Below are positions 8,801 through 17,020 of a stretch of 64,000 nt of DNA, piece after piece. A program made the position numbers and the translations under genes. Every line of letters begins with the position of its first letter. The first letter of the stretch is position 1. Source of the stretch: Pseudomonas fluorescens. Lineage in GTDB: Bacteria > Pseudomonadota > Gammaproteobacteria > Pseudomonadales > Pseudomonadaceae. Under the pieces are notes generated by a model. That model had not been told where the DNA came from and made no database searches. It saw only the letters and a list, made by a program, of their open reading frames with translations. The stretch spans positions 2,937,826 through 3,001,825 of the forward strand of contig NZ_OZ024668.1 of NCBI RefSeq assembly GCF_902497775.2, given 5' to 3'.

Positions 8801-10274
8801 CGTCGACCACCAGCATGCCGTCTGGCGCCGCCTCAATGATTCCGCGGTACCACGCCTCGGTGGCGCGCAACGCCGTCTGCTGGGTTTCCAGGGCCAGCGC
8901 CTGGGCTTCCAGTTGCAAGGCCTGCTCTGCCACTTCGTTGGCCTGGCGCCGGGTTTCGGCCAACAGCCTCTTGACTGCCTGGTTGCGTTCGAGGATTGCC
9001 ATGGCCGTCGCCACGCAAGGAATCGCTTCGTGCAGCAGCAGCGTCTGGCGCTCGCTCAACGGTTGCAGCCCGGCCAGCTCCAGCACGCCCAGCAGCCGCT
9101 CGCCGTGCTCGATCGGTTGCACCAGCAGGCAGGTCGCCGGGGTCTCGCCGAGCGGCGAGCGCAACCGCCAGTAATCGGCGGGCAACGCCTGAAGCTGGCG
9201 CGCCTGGCGATCCACGGCGCACTGCCCGACCAGGCCGTCGCCCAATTGCACCTGAACTTCGGGTGGGCGCTCGGAGTCGGTGGCGTAGCGGCCCATCAAT
9301 TGCAGCGTGGCCAGGTCTTCGTGCGCGCTGTACAGCACGCCCTGGCAGATGCCCTGGACACTGGCCAGGTGCTGGAGAAACACCTGAGCCAGTTCAGCCG
9401 GCGTCTCCACCTGTTGCAGATCGACCTGCAACTGCGCGGTGCGGGCCTTGATCCAGCGCTGACGCTCCAGCTGTTGCGACTCGGTCTGCAGCGTGGCGAT
9501 CGCCCGGGCCAGGTCGCCGGTTTCGTTGTTCAGGTCGGTGTGCGGGATGGGCTGATCGAGCTGCCCGGCCGCCAGTTGGTCCACGGCCACCCGTACCCGG
9601 TTGAGTGGATTGCGAATCGACTGGCTGGCCAGCCAGGACAGCAGCAAGGCCAGCGACAGCCCGCCGAACAACAGGATGTAGGTCAGCAAGGTGCTGCGCT
9701 CGGCAAACGCGGCAATCTCCTTGGCCGTGTCGCTGATCGAGGCACTCTTGATCTGGGCGATGGCGCTCAACAGGGCGTCGGCCTGCTGGTCAAGCTGCTG
9801 GAATTCGCTACTGTTGAGCAGCAGCATCGCTTGCCCCTGGCGACCTTGGTCAATCATCAGGAAGGCCTGCTCGCTGTCCTGCAGCAACTGCTGCAACAGC
9901 ACCTCGAATTCGGCGAGGCGGGCCAGGTTCTCCGGGCGCCGCAGGGTCACCTTGGCGCGGGCCAGGGCCTGTTGCAGACGCTCCTGGGTATCGCGCAAGC
10001 GCTGCAGCGATTCGATGCGCAGCACTGCGCTGTTGGTACCCACCGCACGTTGCAGCGCTTGAACCATATGCGGCAATTGCACCCGGGCTTCATAAAGGTG
10101 CTCCATGCCTACCAGCTCCTGCGAGTACAGGTTCTGCATGTCCCGTTTCAACGACTGTTGGGTGCGCAGGCTCTGCGCGCCCAGTACCAGCACCAACAGC
10201 AGCAACGCCGCAAAGCCCAGGAGCAGTTTGTGCAGCAGCGCAAGGCGCTCAAGCAGAGTGCGTAATCCGTGCAT
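5880..10274 (-). CDS. Large hybrid sensor histidine kinase (HAMP-GAF-PAS-PAS-HisKA-HATPase-REC-REC-HPt)
   Basis: A 1464-residue membrane phosphorelay kinase. Two transmembrane helices (about 15-35 and 195-217) flank a helical periplasmic region. Then come HAMP (about 217-270), GAF (285-425), a coiled coil (430-475), PAS (476-597), a second PAS (602-716), HisKA with the phospho-acceptor H742 in MSHEIRTP, and HATPase with NLGNNATKF near 855 and GTGLGLA at 921. Two receiver domains follow with acceptors D1033 and D1180. An HPt domain has H1329 in LAHTLRGAA. All catalytic residues look intact, so a full His-Asp-His relay is possible. It is 12 nt downstream of the HD-GYP regulator in one operon, which suggests that regulator as an output. 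Confidence 0.93.
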   Translation of the reverse strand: MHGLRTLLERLALLHKLLLGFAALLLLVLVLGAQSLRTQQSLKRDMQNLYSQELVGMEHLYEARVQLPHMVQALQRAVGTNSAVLRIESLQRLRDTQERLQQALARAKVTLRRPENLARLAEFEVLLQQLLQDSEQAFLMIDQGRQGQAMLLLNSSEFQQLDQQADALLSAIAQIKSASISDTAKEIAAFAERSTLLTYILLFGGLSLALLLSWLASQSIRNPLNRVRVAVDQLAAGQLDQPIPHTDLNNETGDLARAIATLQTESQQLERQRWIKARTAQLQVDLQQVETPAELAQVFLQHLASVQGICQGVLYSAHEDLATLQLMGRYATDSERPPEVQVQLGDGLVGQCAVDRQARQLQALPADYWRLRSPLGETPATCLLVQPIEHGERLLGVLELAGLQPLSERQTLLLHEAIPCVATAMAILERNQAVKRLLAETRRQANEVAEQALQLEAQALALETQQTALRATEAWYRGIIEAAPDGMLVVDAEGQILRTNRQLDQLFGYSADELLGQNIDCLVPPASRGHHLALRQGFMAHGGTRQMGGNLDDLQGVRKDGSLFSAEISLSQLPSLEGGTTCVCASVRDVSERRQLQAALKASEGQLRAVLDSSPVAMLIKDREGHPTYCNPQFERLFGSPLAELEGMDLSRFWVDPAAQQRFLAATSQGPVLNFEANLQRAGNERFDVLVSTVILGERGMGANWYFDITERKTAEAEVQRAREAAEEATRAKSDFLATMSHEIRTPMNAIIGMSHLALRTELDHRQRNYIEKVHRSAESLLGIINDILDFSRIEAGKMHLEQIPFHLEDVLDGFANMIGLKAEDKGLELLFSTAAQLPTALTGDPLRLGQVLVNLGNNATKFTEQGEIVLGVEQRGDAGDQTLLHFWVRDSGIGMSAKQCSRLFQPFSQADSSTTRKYGGTGLGLAISRHLVELMGGHIWVESEPGQGSTFHFEVSLGVQRDAAVRRMVTADELLGTRVLVVDDNASAREILSGMARSFGVEVDVAHSGRAALAMLVQAEAKRLAYDLVLMDWRMPGMDGVETVRQMQAAKLAQTPSVIMVTAFGREEAREEASRFGIQLPVVLTKPVTPSTLLEALGRVLGKHPQADTRASERSGQSATAMASLQGARVLLVEDNDLNRELACELLESAGIELCLASHGAEALAQLERDADFDGVLMDCQMPVMDGYTATRKLREQPRWANLPVIAMTADAMAGDRERALACGMNDHISKPLNVADMFTTLAKWIHPRNGRHGSAPGVAAQPAQAVASLPASLPGIDLHAGLGTCMGKVELYLRLLRKFASSQQAFAAEFLAAQGQDDPSLTVRLAHTLRGAAASIGAMAVAEAAGALEQACLNGAQQHALVEQLAQLEHCLAPVLKGLSGLGEAPLAGDWVVASELSSPWHTQLAQVRYLLAESDAQALAALHQLQALASDRRLAEQLQRVVQRAERFDFDQALALLQDLP

Positions 10275-10286
10275 GGCCTGATCCTG

Positions 10287-11399
10287 TTAGTCCTGATGGC
10301 TATCGGCAAAGCACTCGGCAATGGCCTGGAACTGCTCGGTACAGGCCACGAAGGCATCGCAGATGTCCGGGTCGAAGTGCGTGCCGCGCCCCTGGCGAAT
10401 AATCTCGACGGCCTGCTCGTGGGGCATTCCGGCTTTGTACACCCGGCGGCTGATCAGTGCGTCGTAGACATCGGCCACCGCCATCAAGCGGGCGCTGATG
10501 GGGATGGCCTCAGCCGCCAGCCCTTGCGGATATCCGCTGCCATCCCACTTTTCCTGGTGACTGTAGGCAATCTCCTTGGCCAGGCTGAGGAACCCGACGG
10601 GCATGCCAAGCTGGTCCTCGGCATGCTGGATAGCGTCGCGCCCCAGCGTGGTATGGGTCTTCATGATCGCGAACTCGTCCTCGGTCAGGCGCCCTGGTTT
10701 GAGCAGCACGCTGTCGGGAATGCCGATCTTGCCAATGTCATGCAGCGGCGCCGACTTGAACAGCAGCTCAATGGTCTCGTCGCTGAGAAAGTGACGGAAA
10801 CGCGGATGCTCGCGCAGTTGCTCGGCCAGCACCTTGACGTAGTGCTGGGTGCGGCGAATGTGATTGCCGGTTTCGTTGTCCCGGGTTTCAGCCAGCGATG
10901 CCATGGCATGGATGGTCACATCCTGGATCGCCATCACCTCGCGGGTCCGGCGCTGCACTTCCTGCTCGAGGTACTCGTTGTGATCGCGCAAAAAGTCCGC
11001 CGCAGCTTTGAGCTTGAGCTGGGTCTCTACCCGCGCCAGTACCAGCGCCGGCCGGATGGGCTTGGTGATGTAGTCGACCGCCCCCAGTTCCAGGCCATGG
11101 ATCTCATCCTCGGTGCCGGCCATGGCCGTCAGGAAGATGATCGGAATGTCCCGCGTGCGCGGCTCGCGCTTGAGCTGCTCGGCCACTTGATGTCCGGACA
11201 GGCCGGGCATCATCACATCGAGCAGAATCAGGTCCGGCAACGGGTCGCCCTGCAGTAGCCGTATGGCTTTCTCACCACTGTTGGCGACCTTGACCCGGTA
11301 GCGGTCCTTGAGCAACTCCGTCATCAGCATCAGATTATCGGCGGTGTCATCGACCACCAGCAGGGTGGGCAAACGGTAATGACGCTGTTCGGTAGGCAT
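10287..11399 (-). CDS. Response regulator with HD-GYP c-di-GMP phosphodiesterase output
   Basis: A 370-residue cytoplasmic protein. The N-terminal receiver domain (about 11-125) has phospho-acceptor D61 in ILLDVMMPG and the conserved K113. The HD-GYP domain follows a short helix; HD is at 220-221 (APLHDIGKIGIPD) and the GYP signature at 289-291 (HQEKWDGSGYP). Both metal-site and GYP motifs are intact, so hydrolysis of cyclic di-GMP is likely. I chose the ATG at 11399 because GGAG lies eight bases before it; two further in-frame ATGs lie upstream. The next gene in the operon is the hybrid kinase. Confidence 0.92.
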   Translation of the reverse strand: MPTEQRHYRLPTLLVVDDTADNLMLMTELLKDRYRVKVANSGEKAIRLLQGDPLPDLILLDVMMPGLSGHQVAEQLKREPRTRDIPIIFLTAMAGTEDEIHGLELGAVDYITKPIRPALVLARVETQLKLKAAADFLRDHNEYLEQEVQRRTREVMAIQDVTIHAMASLAETRDNETGNHIRRTQHYVKVLAEQLREHPRFRHFLSDETIELLFKSAPLHDIGKIGIPDSVLLKPGRLTEDEFAIMKTHTTLGRDAIQHAEDQLGMPVGFLSLAKEIAYSHQEKWDGSGYPQGLAAEAIPISARLMAVADVYDALISRRVYKAGMPHEQAVEIIRQGRGTHFDPDICDAFVACTEQFQAIAECFADSHQD

Positions 11400-11464
11400 G
11401 ACGGGGCGCTCCATTGCCAGGCATTGGCATCCCAGGGGCCATGTTCCCCCTGGCGCAGGCAAGC

Positions 11465-11809
11465 TTAGCTGGAGTTCAACAGAGTTGCCGCGCGCCCTGG
11501 CCAGGTAGAAACCTGTTCCAGGAAGATCAACGCCAGGGGCGCGGCGAGCAGTGCTTCGCTGGCCGCAGCAAAGTGCTGGAAGTACGGCGTGGCGAAGTGC
11601 GCATCGAGCGCGGCCTGGTTTTTGAAGGCTTCGCGCGTATAGAACGTGCCTGGCGCATCGCGGCGTTCGAACAACACATAGTCAAGGTTGCCCGGCTCAG
11701 CGCGGGTCGGCTCGATCAGCGCCAGCAGCGCCTCTTTCAACGCCTGCTGTTGGCCGCTGGCGGCCTTGAGTACCGCGATCGATACCAGGGGTTTTGCATG
11801 TCCGGTCAT
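11465..11809 (-). CDS. Antibiotic biosynthesis monooxygenase (ABM/YgiN-like) domain protein
   Basis: A 114-residue single-domain protein of the dimeric alpha/beta-barrel ABM fold. The pattern is ISIAVLKAASGQ...LLALIEPTRAEPGNLDYVLFE, followed by FYTREAFKNQAALDAHFATPYFQHF, typical of YgiN-like quinol or small aromatic monooxygenases. Substrate is unknown. The start at 11809 has GGAG eight bases upstream. It stops 66 nt before the HD-GYP gene start and may be in the same transcription unit. Confidence 0.85.
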   Translation of the reverse strand: MTGHAKPLVSIAVLKAASGQQQALKEALLALIEPTRAEPGNLDYVLFERRDAPGTFYTREAFKNQAALDAHFATPYFQHFAAASEALLAAPLALIFLEQVSTWPGRAATLLNSS

Positions 11810-11913
11810 TATCAATGCTCCGCTGTCGCTGATCCATGGGTGAACTGCTGGTTGAAAGCCAGGAATGTTGGTGTCGTTGAAGCCCGTTTGAGGCATGAAA
11901 ACTCTTGGCTTTA

Positions 11914-11938
11914 CTGGCCTCATCGCTGGCAAGCCACA
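11914..11938 (+). repeat. Degenerate REP-like element
   Basis: CTGGCCTCATCGCTGGCAAGCC resembles the two REP families of this window, with part of the stem missing. It lies between the divergent ABM gene and the propeller operon. Confidence 0.4.
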
Positions 11939-12057
11939 CAGTATCGGTGTAGGCAAATCGAGCGCGCAGCGCTCGCAGTTCAGGCAACAGCTGCTTTCCA
12001 GGCTGCCGGCGCAGCCTTATGCTTGCGCACTTTGTTCGCAGACTTTCCGGAGTTGCA

Positions 12058-12996
12058 ATGTACATTGATGTACCCCGCCGCCTGGTGTTCTTCGATAAAA
12101 GCGACAGCATTCGCCCCGCCTGCCTGACCCAGTACGACCCGGACACCGGGGCATTGACCCACCCCGTCGGCCCCCAGGCCGATGACAAGGTGTGCGACAT
12201 CTCCCGCGATGGTCGGCGCATGGCCCTGCAAGGCACCGACTGGCAGGTGGTGCGCGGCGCCAGTCGCTCGCGCCTGAGCGTTGTTGAAGATCGCGCGACG
12301 CTGCATCAAACCGACAGGTTCCTGTCGTACTGGTCGCATCTGGACCCCAGCGGCCGGTACGCGCTGGTCGGGGTCGGCAACGGTAAAAAGCGCCCGTTAG
12401 TCATCGATCTGGACCACGGTGAATGCAGCGAGCCGATCGCCCGCAATGTCGATGCCCGGTTCGGCTGGATCGACCCCGTGCAAGGCAAACTCTGGGCACC
12501 CGATGAACGTGCTGGCAATAGTGTGCTGACGGTTGATTGCGCCAGTGGCGAGATCAACAAGATCACCCTGGCGCTGGACGCCAAGGCCAGAAGCCTGCGT
12601 TTTTCCCGGGACGGTCAATACCTGTTTGTTACCGGCGAAAACAACCGGCTGCTGTGCTGCGATCGCAATGGCGCGACGTTGTGGTCCAGGGACATCGGCG
12701 AGTACGGCCAGGTAGGTGCCGGGACGATCCTGTTCAATGAATCCGCTACTCACCTGTGCCTGCCGATCTCGGCGACGCAGCGTTCAAACTGGGGTGAAGA
12801 CATCATCCTTGCGGCTGACAGCGGCCATACCGAGACCACGGTGGTACGCCAGAAAGGCCCACCCGGCCGGCTCGCCGCCGACTGGTTTGGTGATCAGTTG
12901 CTGACCCACCGCCTTGAGGTCGTAGACTTTTTCAGCGGTGCGGTCGTCGATGTGCTTGATATGACCTGCGCCCTACCCTCTGATGGCCACCTATGA
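12058..12996 (+). CDS. Predicted beta-propeller-like protein, function unknown
   Basis: A 312-residue cytoplasmic protein without signal peptide or membrane segment. It shows repeating blade-like strings such as KVCDISRDGRRMALQG, RSLRFSRDGQYLFVTGENN and GKLWAPDER, which suggest a WD40- or YVTN-type propeller. No enzyme motif is visible. The ATG at 12058 has GGAG five bases upstream spaced by TTGCA; an earlier in-frame ATG at 12019 lacks one. Its stop overlaps the start of the next gene (ATGA), so the two products are probably translated together and may act together. Confidence 0.6.
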   Translation: MYIDVPRRLVFFDKSDSIRPACLTQYDPDTGALTHPVGPQADDKVCDISRDGRRMALQGTDWQVVRGASRSRLSVVEDRATLHQTDRFLSYWSHLDPSGRYALVGVGNGKKRPLVIDLDHGECSEPIARNVDARFGWIDPVQGKLWAPDERAGNSVLTVDCASGEINKITLALDAKARSLRFSRDGQYLFVTGENNRLLCCDRNGATLWSRDIGEYGQVGAGTILFNESATHLCLPISATQRSNWGEDIILAADSGHTETTVVRQKGPPGRLAADWFGDQLLTHRLEVVDFFSGAVVDVLDMTCALPSDGHL

Positions 12997-13520
12997 AAAT
13001 GCACAACATGCTTGTCCTGCCCAAAGGAGTCAGCCACGGGATAAAGGTATCCCCGCGCTGGCCGTCCTCTGAAGTAGCCATCGATCAAGAAACGCTCCAT
13101 AAGTTGATTGAGGCCCAGTCAACGTTGCCACCCACCATTGAGCTGTTGCTGGTGCGCGGGTATGAAAACAAAAGCAGCCATCTGGGTTTCTTCAGAACGC
13201 TCTCACGCTGGCTGGGCATCAAGGTGTTTTGCGCCTGCTACCCCGGACGAAAAGATGAAGTCGGCGAGATATTTGGCGCCAATGGCCACGACGTGGACGG
13301 CTCACACGTCGATGTCTCCATTGTGTTGCAGGGAAAAAGGCTGCGTTTCCTGCCCTTTGGCGTCTTTACTTCGCTGACTCGCCAGCGCGCACGCGCAGCG
13401 CAATACCTGGTTGTTATCGAAAAGGTCAAAGCCGCATTAAAACAATGCGGCTTTGACATCCATCGCAATGAAACAGAGAGCATGCAGATCCATTGCGACT
13501 ACACCCCTCAGAAGTCGTAA
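12993..13520 (+). CDS. Uncharacterised protein with possible M15/VanX-like DD-peptidase resemblance
   Basis: A 175-residue protein, start codon overlapping the upstream stop by four bases. I do not recognise a sure family. The order of motifs resembles M15/VanX-type metallopeptidases: a beta strand IELLLVRGYENKS (compare the LLVxDGYR strand), then NGHDVDGSHVDVSI (compare SxHxxGxAxD), then a C-terminal MQIHCDY (compare EWWHF). The spacing of the first His and Asp is one residue off, and the catalytic Glu before the last His is not conserved. No signal peptide is present. It could therefore be a divergent or inactive member, or unrelated. Confidence 0.45.
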   Translation: MKMHNMLVLPKGVSHGIKVSPRWPSSEVAIDQETLHKLIEAQSTLPPTIELLLVRGYENKSSHLGFFRTLSRWLGIKVFCACYPGRKDEVGEIFGANGHDVDGSHVDVSIVLQGKRLRFLPFGVFTSLTRQRARAAQYLVVIEKVKAALKQCGFDIHRNETESMQIHCDYTPQKS

Positions 13521-15943
13521 CGCACATTCATCATCACATTACGCGGCGGCCCGTAGTGCCCGTAGCTCCCGGAAAACCCGGCGTAGTACTTCTCGTCGAG
13601 CAGGTTGTTGAGGTTCAGGGTGGTGCAGAGGTGATCGGTCAGCCGATAGCGCGCCATCAGATTGAGCACGGCGTAATCATCCTGGCCGACGCGGCTGTTG
13701 TAGCGGCTGAAGTACAGCGAGTTGCTGGAGTTCCAGCTGGCGCCGCCGCCGAGAGTCAGGCGCTGCCATTGACCGGGTAGCTGGTAGGTGGTCCACAGCC
13801 GGAAGGTGTCCAGCGGCAACTGCGCGGTCAGGCGCTGGCCTTCGGCATCCTCGGTGCGCGAGTGGCTGAAGCCGGCTTGCAGCTCCCAACCCGGAGTGAG
13901 CTCGCCGGCCAGTTCCAGGTCAATACCCTTGGTCTTGGCGCCGCTCACCGCGCGGTAGGCATCCTGGTCAGTGCCCGGCACGGTGTAGCCGGCATCCAGC
14001 TCGGCGACGTTGTCGCGCTTGATCACGTAGCCGGCGACGTTGGCGTTGAGCCGGCCATCGTAGAATTCGCCCTTCCAGCCCAACTCATAGTTTTTGCCGA
14101 CCACCGGCTCCAGCACCTTGCCGCTGCGGTCCTGGCTCGACTGCGGCTTGAAGATGTCGGTGTAACTGACGTAGATCGACTGCTCGGGCGTCAGGTCATA
14201 GACCACCCCGGCGTAAGGCGTGACCTCACCGCGTTCGGTCATGCTGTAGTCCATGACGTAACCGGAAGCCAGGCTCTTGGAATAGTAGTGATAGCGGTAG
14301 TTGCTGGCGCGGGCACCGAGGATCAGGTGCAGGCTGTCACTGAGGTTGAAACGCCCGGCGACGAAGTAGCCGCTCTGGCGAGTGTCGACGTCGTAGTCCA
14401 GCGCCGGGGTGAAACCGTTTTTGTCCGGCTTGGGCAGTTCGTTGTTCCAGTGGTCGAAGTCAACGATGGCCGTGCGCCCGGTGGTCGCGTAGTGGTGATT
14501 GACGTAGTCAAGGTAGTTGGCGCCGACAATCAGCTCGTGGGTGTGCCCGAACAGCTCGAACGGCCCCTGCAAGGTGGCCTCGATGGCCTTCTGGTGCTGG
14601 GTGGCCTCGGACCAGCCCTGGCTGATGGTGGCATTACCTTCAGGGGTGATGTACGACATGCCGGTCGAGCTCTGGTAGGAGCCGCTGCGGGTGTCGCGAT
14701 CGACATCCATGAAGGTGCCTGCGATCTTCAGTTGCCAGTCGTTGGCCAGTTGCTGTTCGAGCGCCAGGCTGTAGTTGTTGGTATCGAAGCGGTCCGAGGC
14801 CCAGCGCGCGCCGGAACTGGTATCGCGGGAGAAATCCGTCGCCTGACCGTTGGTGAACATGATCGGCACACCCTGGCCGCCAGTGGGTCGGTAGCGCTGG
14901 TGATCGATGCTCAGGCGCACCAGGGTGGTGTCGCTGAGGTCGGCTTCGAGCGCCCCGTAAAGAATGTCGCGGTCCTGCTGGTACCCGTCCATGAACGTAT
15001 CGTTGAGCTGCTTGGCCGCGACCATGCGCCCGCGCAGGTTACCGGTCGGCGTCAGCGGCCCGGAGACGTCCGCTTCCAGGCGCTTGAAATCCCACGAGCC
15101 GATGCCGCCCTGCACGTAAGCTTGAAACTCACGGGTCGGGCGTTTGCGGATTACGTTGACCACGCCGCTGGGGTCGCCGGCCCCGGTCATCAGGCCCGTC
15201 GCCCCGCGCACTACCTCCACCCGGTCATAGATGGCCATGTCCAGCAGGGTGCTGGGCATGGTGCGGGTCTGGTTTTCCTGGTAGGTGGTGACGCCATCGA
15301 ACTGATAGGTGTTGATGGCGCTGCCGCGCGAATAGATGTTGAAGCGCTCGCCGCCGTCCTGGGACATGGTCACGCCAGGGGTCTGGTTGAGCACATCGGA
15401 CATATTGCGCAGTTGCTGGTCGTCCATGCGCTGACGAGTAACGACGCTGATCGATTGCGGCGTTTCGCGGATCGACAGGTTCATCTTGGTGGCCGTACTG
15501 GTCGAGCCGGTAGTGTAGGAGCCGGTGCCTTCGGTAGTGGTGCCCAGGCCTGCCGCGCTGACACTGGTCGCCCCCAGTTCAAGGGCACCGGCGTCGCTGA
15601 CACGAGGGATCAAGCGGTAGCGCCCCTGCCCCATGCCCACCGGTTGCAGGCCGGTGCCAGCAATCAGTTGCGCCAGCGCCTGGTCGACCGCGAACTGGCC
15701 GCGCAGCCCGGGGCTGTGCAGGCCGTTGGACAACTGCGAGTCGACCGCGACCATCACCCCGGCCTGCTGGCCAAACTGGCCGAGCACACTGTCCAGGCTC
15801 CCCGGGGCAATGTCATAACTGCGCACACCGGCCTGCTCCGCGCTCGCCTGGGCAGCTATTACGGTTTGGTTGAAGGTGACCAGGGTAAAACCCAACATCA
15901 GGGTGCGTACGGCAGTGGCAAGGGGGGTAAGACGACAACGCAT
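13508..15943 (-). CDS. TonB-dependent siderophore receptor with STN signalling domain
   Basis: An 811-residue outer-membrane transducer. A signal peptide covers about 1-30. The N-terminal STN signalling domain (about 42-115: SYDIAPGSLDSVLGQFG...) contacts FecR in the periplasm. A TonB-box region, plug domain (VVTRQRMDDQQLRNMSDVL...) and 22-stranded barrel follow, ending in the expected C-terminal Phe (NVRYDF). The family takes up ferric siderophores of hydroxamate or pyoverdine type; the ligand is not predictable. AAGGA lies eight bases before the ATG at 15943. Upstream on the same strand are fecR- and fecI-like genes, so binding of the siderophore probably induces this gene through them. Confidence 0.93.
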   Translation of the reverse strand: MRCRLTPLATAVRTLMLGFTLVTFNQTVIAAQASAEQAGVRSYDIAPGSLDSVLGQFGQQAGVMVAVDSQLSNGLHSPGLRGQFAVDQALAQLIAGTGLQPVGMGQGRYRLIPRVSDAGALELGATSVSAAGLGTTTEGTGSYTTGSTSTATKMNLSIRETPQSISVVTRQRMDDQQLRNMSDVLNQTPGVTMSQDGGERFNIYSRGSAINTYQFDGVTTYQENQTRTMPSTLLDMAIYDRVEVVRGATGLMTGAGDPSGVVNVIRKRPTREFQAYVQGGIGSWDFKRLEADVSGPLTPTGNLRGRMVAAKQLNDTFMDGYQQDRDILYGALEADLSDTTLVRLSIDHQRYRPTGGQGVPIMFTNGQATDFSRDTSSGARWASDRFDTNNYSLALEQQLANDWQLKIAGTFMDVDRDTRSGSYQSSTGMSYITPEGNATISQGWSEATQHQKAIEATLQGPFELFGHTHELIVGANYLDYVNHHYATTGRTAIVDFDHWNNELPKPDKNGFTPALDYDVDTRQSGYFVAGRFNLSDSLHLILGARASNYRYHYYSKSLASGYVMDYSMTERGEVTPYAGVVYDLTPEQSIYVSYTDIFKPQSSQDRSGKVLEPVVGKNYELGWKGEFYDGRLNANVAGYVIKRDNVAELDAGYTVPGTDQDAYRAVSGAKTKGIDLELAGELTPGWELQAGFSHSRTEDAEGQRLTAQLPLDTFRLWTTYQLPGQWQRLTLGGGASWNSSNSLYFSRYNSRVGQDDYAVLNLMARYRLTDHLCTTLNLNNLLDEKYYAGFSGSYGHYGPPRNVMMNVRYDF

Positions 15944-16036
15944 CGAGGCAATCCTTGGAAAGCAGAGGTGGGCATGGCGCTGGCTGTACAGCGCTTTCCC
16001 TTGTCTTGATGCGTGAAGCGACAAAACCTGCCAACG

Positions 16037-16056
16037 CCAATGAAAATTATTTCAGG
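16037..16056 (-). promoter_or_regulatory. AT-rich palindrome upstream of the TonB receptor
   Basis: TGAAAATTATTTCA is an almost perfect inverted repeat between the FecR stop and the receptor start. It may be part of the sigma-dependent receptor promoter or a Fur-like site. Function is inferred from position only. Confidence 0.35.
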
Positions 16057-17020
16057 CCGGTACGACACTGGCCCAATAGCCCAGCACCCGCTGCACGCGA
16101 ACGGGCAACACCTGGCTGATCAACTCAAGGCTGGCATCGGGTTGATCGAGGGAGAACGAGCCGCTGACCTGTAGCCCGGCAATCTGCGGATCGCAACGCA
16201 GCACGCCGGGGCGGTAGCGGTCGAGTTCAGCCAGCAACTCGGCCAGCGGCATGCGCTGCGCCACCACCAGGCCCTGAGTCCAGGCCCCCGCGCCCGCGGC
16301 CAGTGGCTCCAGTGGCTCGGCCCGGGAGCTGCTGTAGAGCTGTTGCCAACCGGCTTGCAGAGTAATGCCTGCACCTTGCCCATGCTCGACCTGCGCAGCG
16401 CCCTTGAGCATCTGCACCAGGGTCCCGGTGGATTGCTGACTGACCACCAGGCGCGACAACATCGCTGGCCGCACCCGGGCATCTGCCGTGCGCAGGCTGA
16501 CACTGGCGCCCTGCTCTACTTGCAGCAGCACCCGCCCCCGGTTCAAGGTCAGCAGCCGGACGCCGTCCACCAGGTCACTGTCCAGGGCGCTGCGGGTATC
16601 CAGTTGCAGTGCCAGCCCCGAGGTGAGGCTCCAGTTGCGGCGCTCACCGGTGGCCGTGGCGTAGTCGCTGAACAAGCCCGGCAGCACGCTGCGCTGCTGT
16701 ACCCCGTAGCCACCGGCGATCAGTACACCACCGGCTGCCAGGCTCTTGAGCACTGCCCTTCGCGAAGGCAGCGAACGTGCCTCAAGCAAGCTGCGCGCCC
16801 CCGCCGCCGACAAGCCACGGGTACTTTCACGCAGGCCTTGGCTGATACCGTTGAGCCGCTGCCAGGCCAGTTCATGGGCCGCGCTTTCCTGGCGCCAGCG
16901 CTGGCAGGCGAGTTGCTCGGCCTCGCTGCTCACGCCCGATTGCAGGCGTACCATCCACAGCATGGCCTGTTCAAGAATGTGCGGGTCAAGGCGCGGCTCG
17001 GGTGCGGGCAACGGCGTCAT
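16052..17020 (-). CDS. FecR-family anti-sigma regulator
   Basis: A 322-residue inner-membrane protein that passes the receptor signal to the adjacent sigma factor. The N-terminal cytoplasmic DUF4880-like domain is at about 12-58 (AMLWMVRLQSGVSSEAEQLACQ... with WQRLNGI). A single transmembrane segment lies at about 89-107. A periplasmic FecR domain follows (GERRNWSLTSGLALQLDTRSALD) and a C-terminal STN-like domain (SGSFSLDQPDASLELI). The ATG overlaps the sigma gene stop (ATGA). It belongs with the receptor 109 nt downstream. Confidence 0.92.
   Translation of the reverse strand: MTPLPAPEPRLDPHILEQAMLWMVRLQSGVSSEAEQLACQRWRQESAAHELAWQRLNGISQGLRESTRGLSAAGARSLLEARSLPSRRAVLKSLAAGGVLIAGGYGVQQRSVLPGLFSDYATATGERRNWSLTSGLALQLDTRSALDSDLVDGVRLLTLNRGRVLLQVEQGASVSLRTADARVRPAMLSRLVVSQQSTGTLVQMLKGAAQVEHGQGAGITLQAGWQQLYSSSRAEPLEPLAAGAGAWTQGLVVAQRMPLAELLAELDRYRPGVLRCDPQIAGLQVSGSFSLDQPDASLELISQVLPVRVQRVLGYWASVVPA

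Noticed and set aside
6321..10265. 1314-codon open frame antisense to the hybrid kinase gene
   Set aside because: It lies on the opposite strand of an intact, fully recognised gene; its composition (Gln/His/Arg/Gly-rich, no domain) is typical of a GC-rich shadow.
13862..16009. 715-codon open frame antisense to the TonB receptor
   Set aside because: Shadow of a clear TonB receptor gene.
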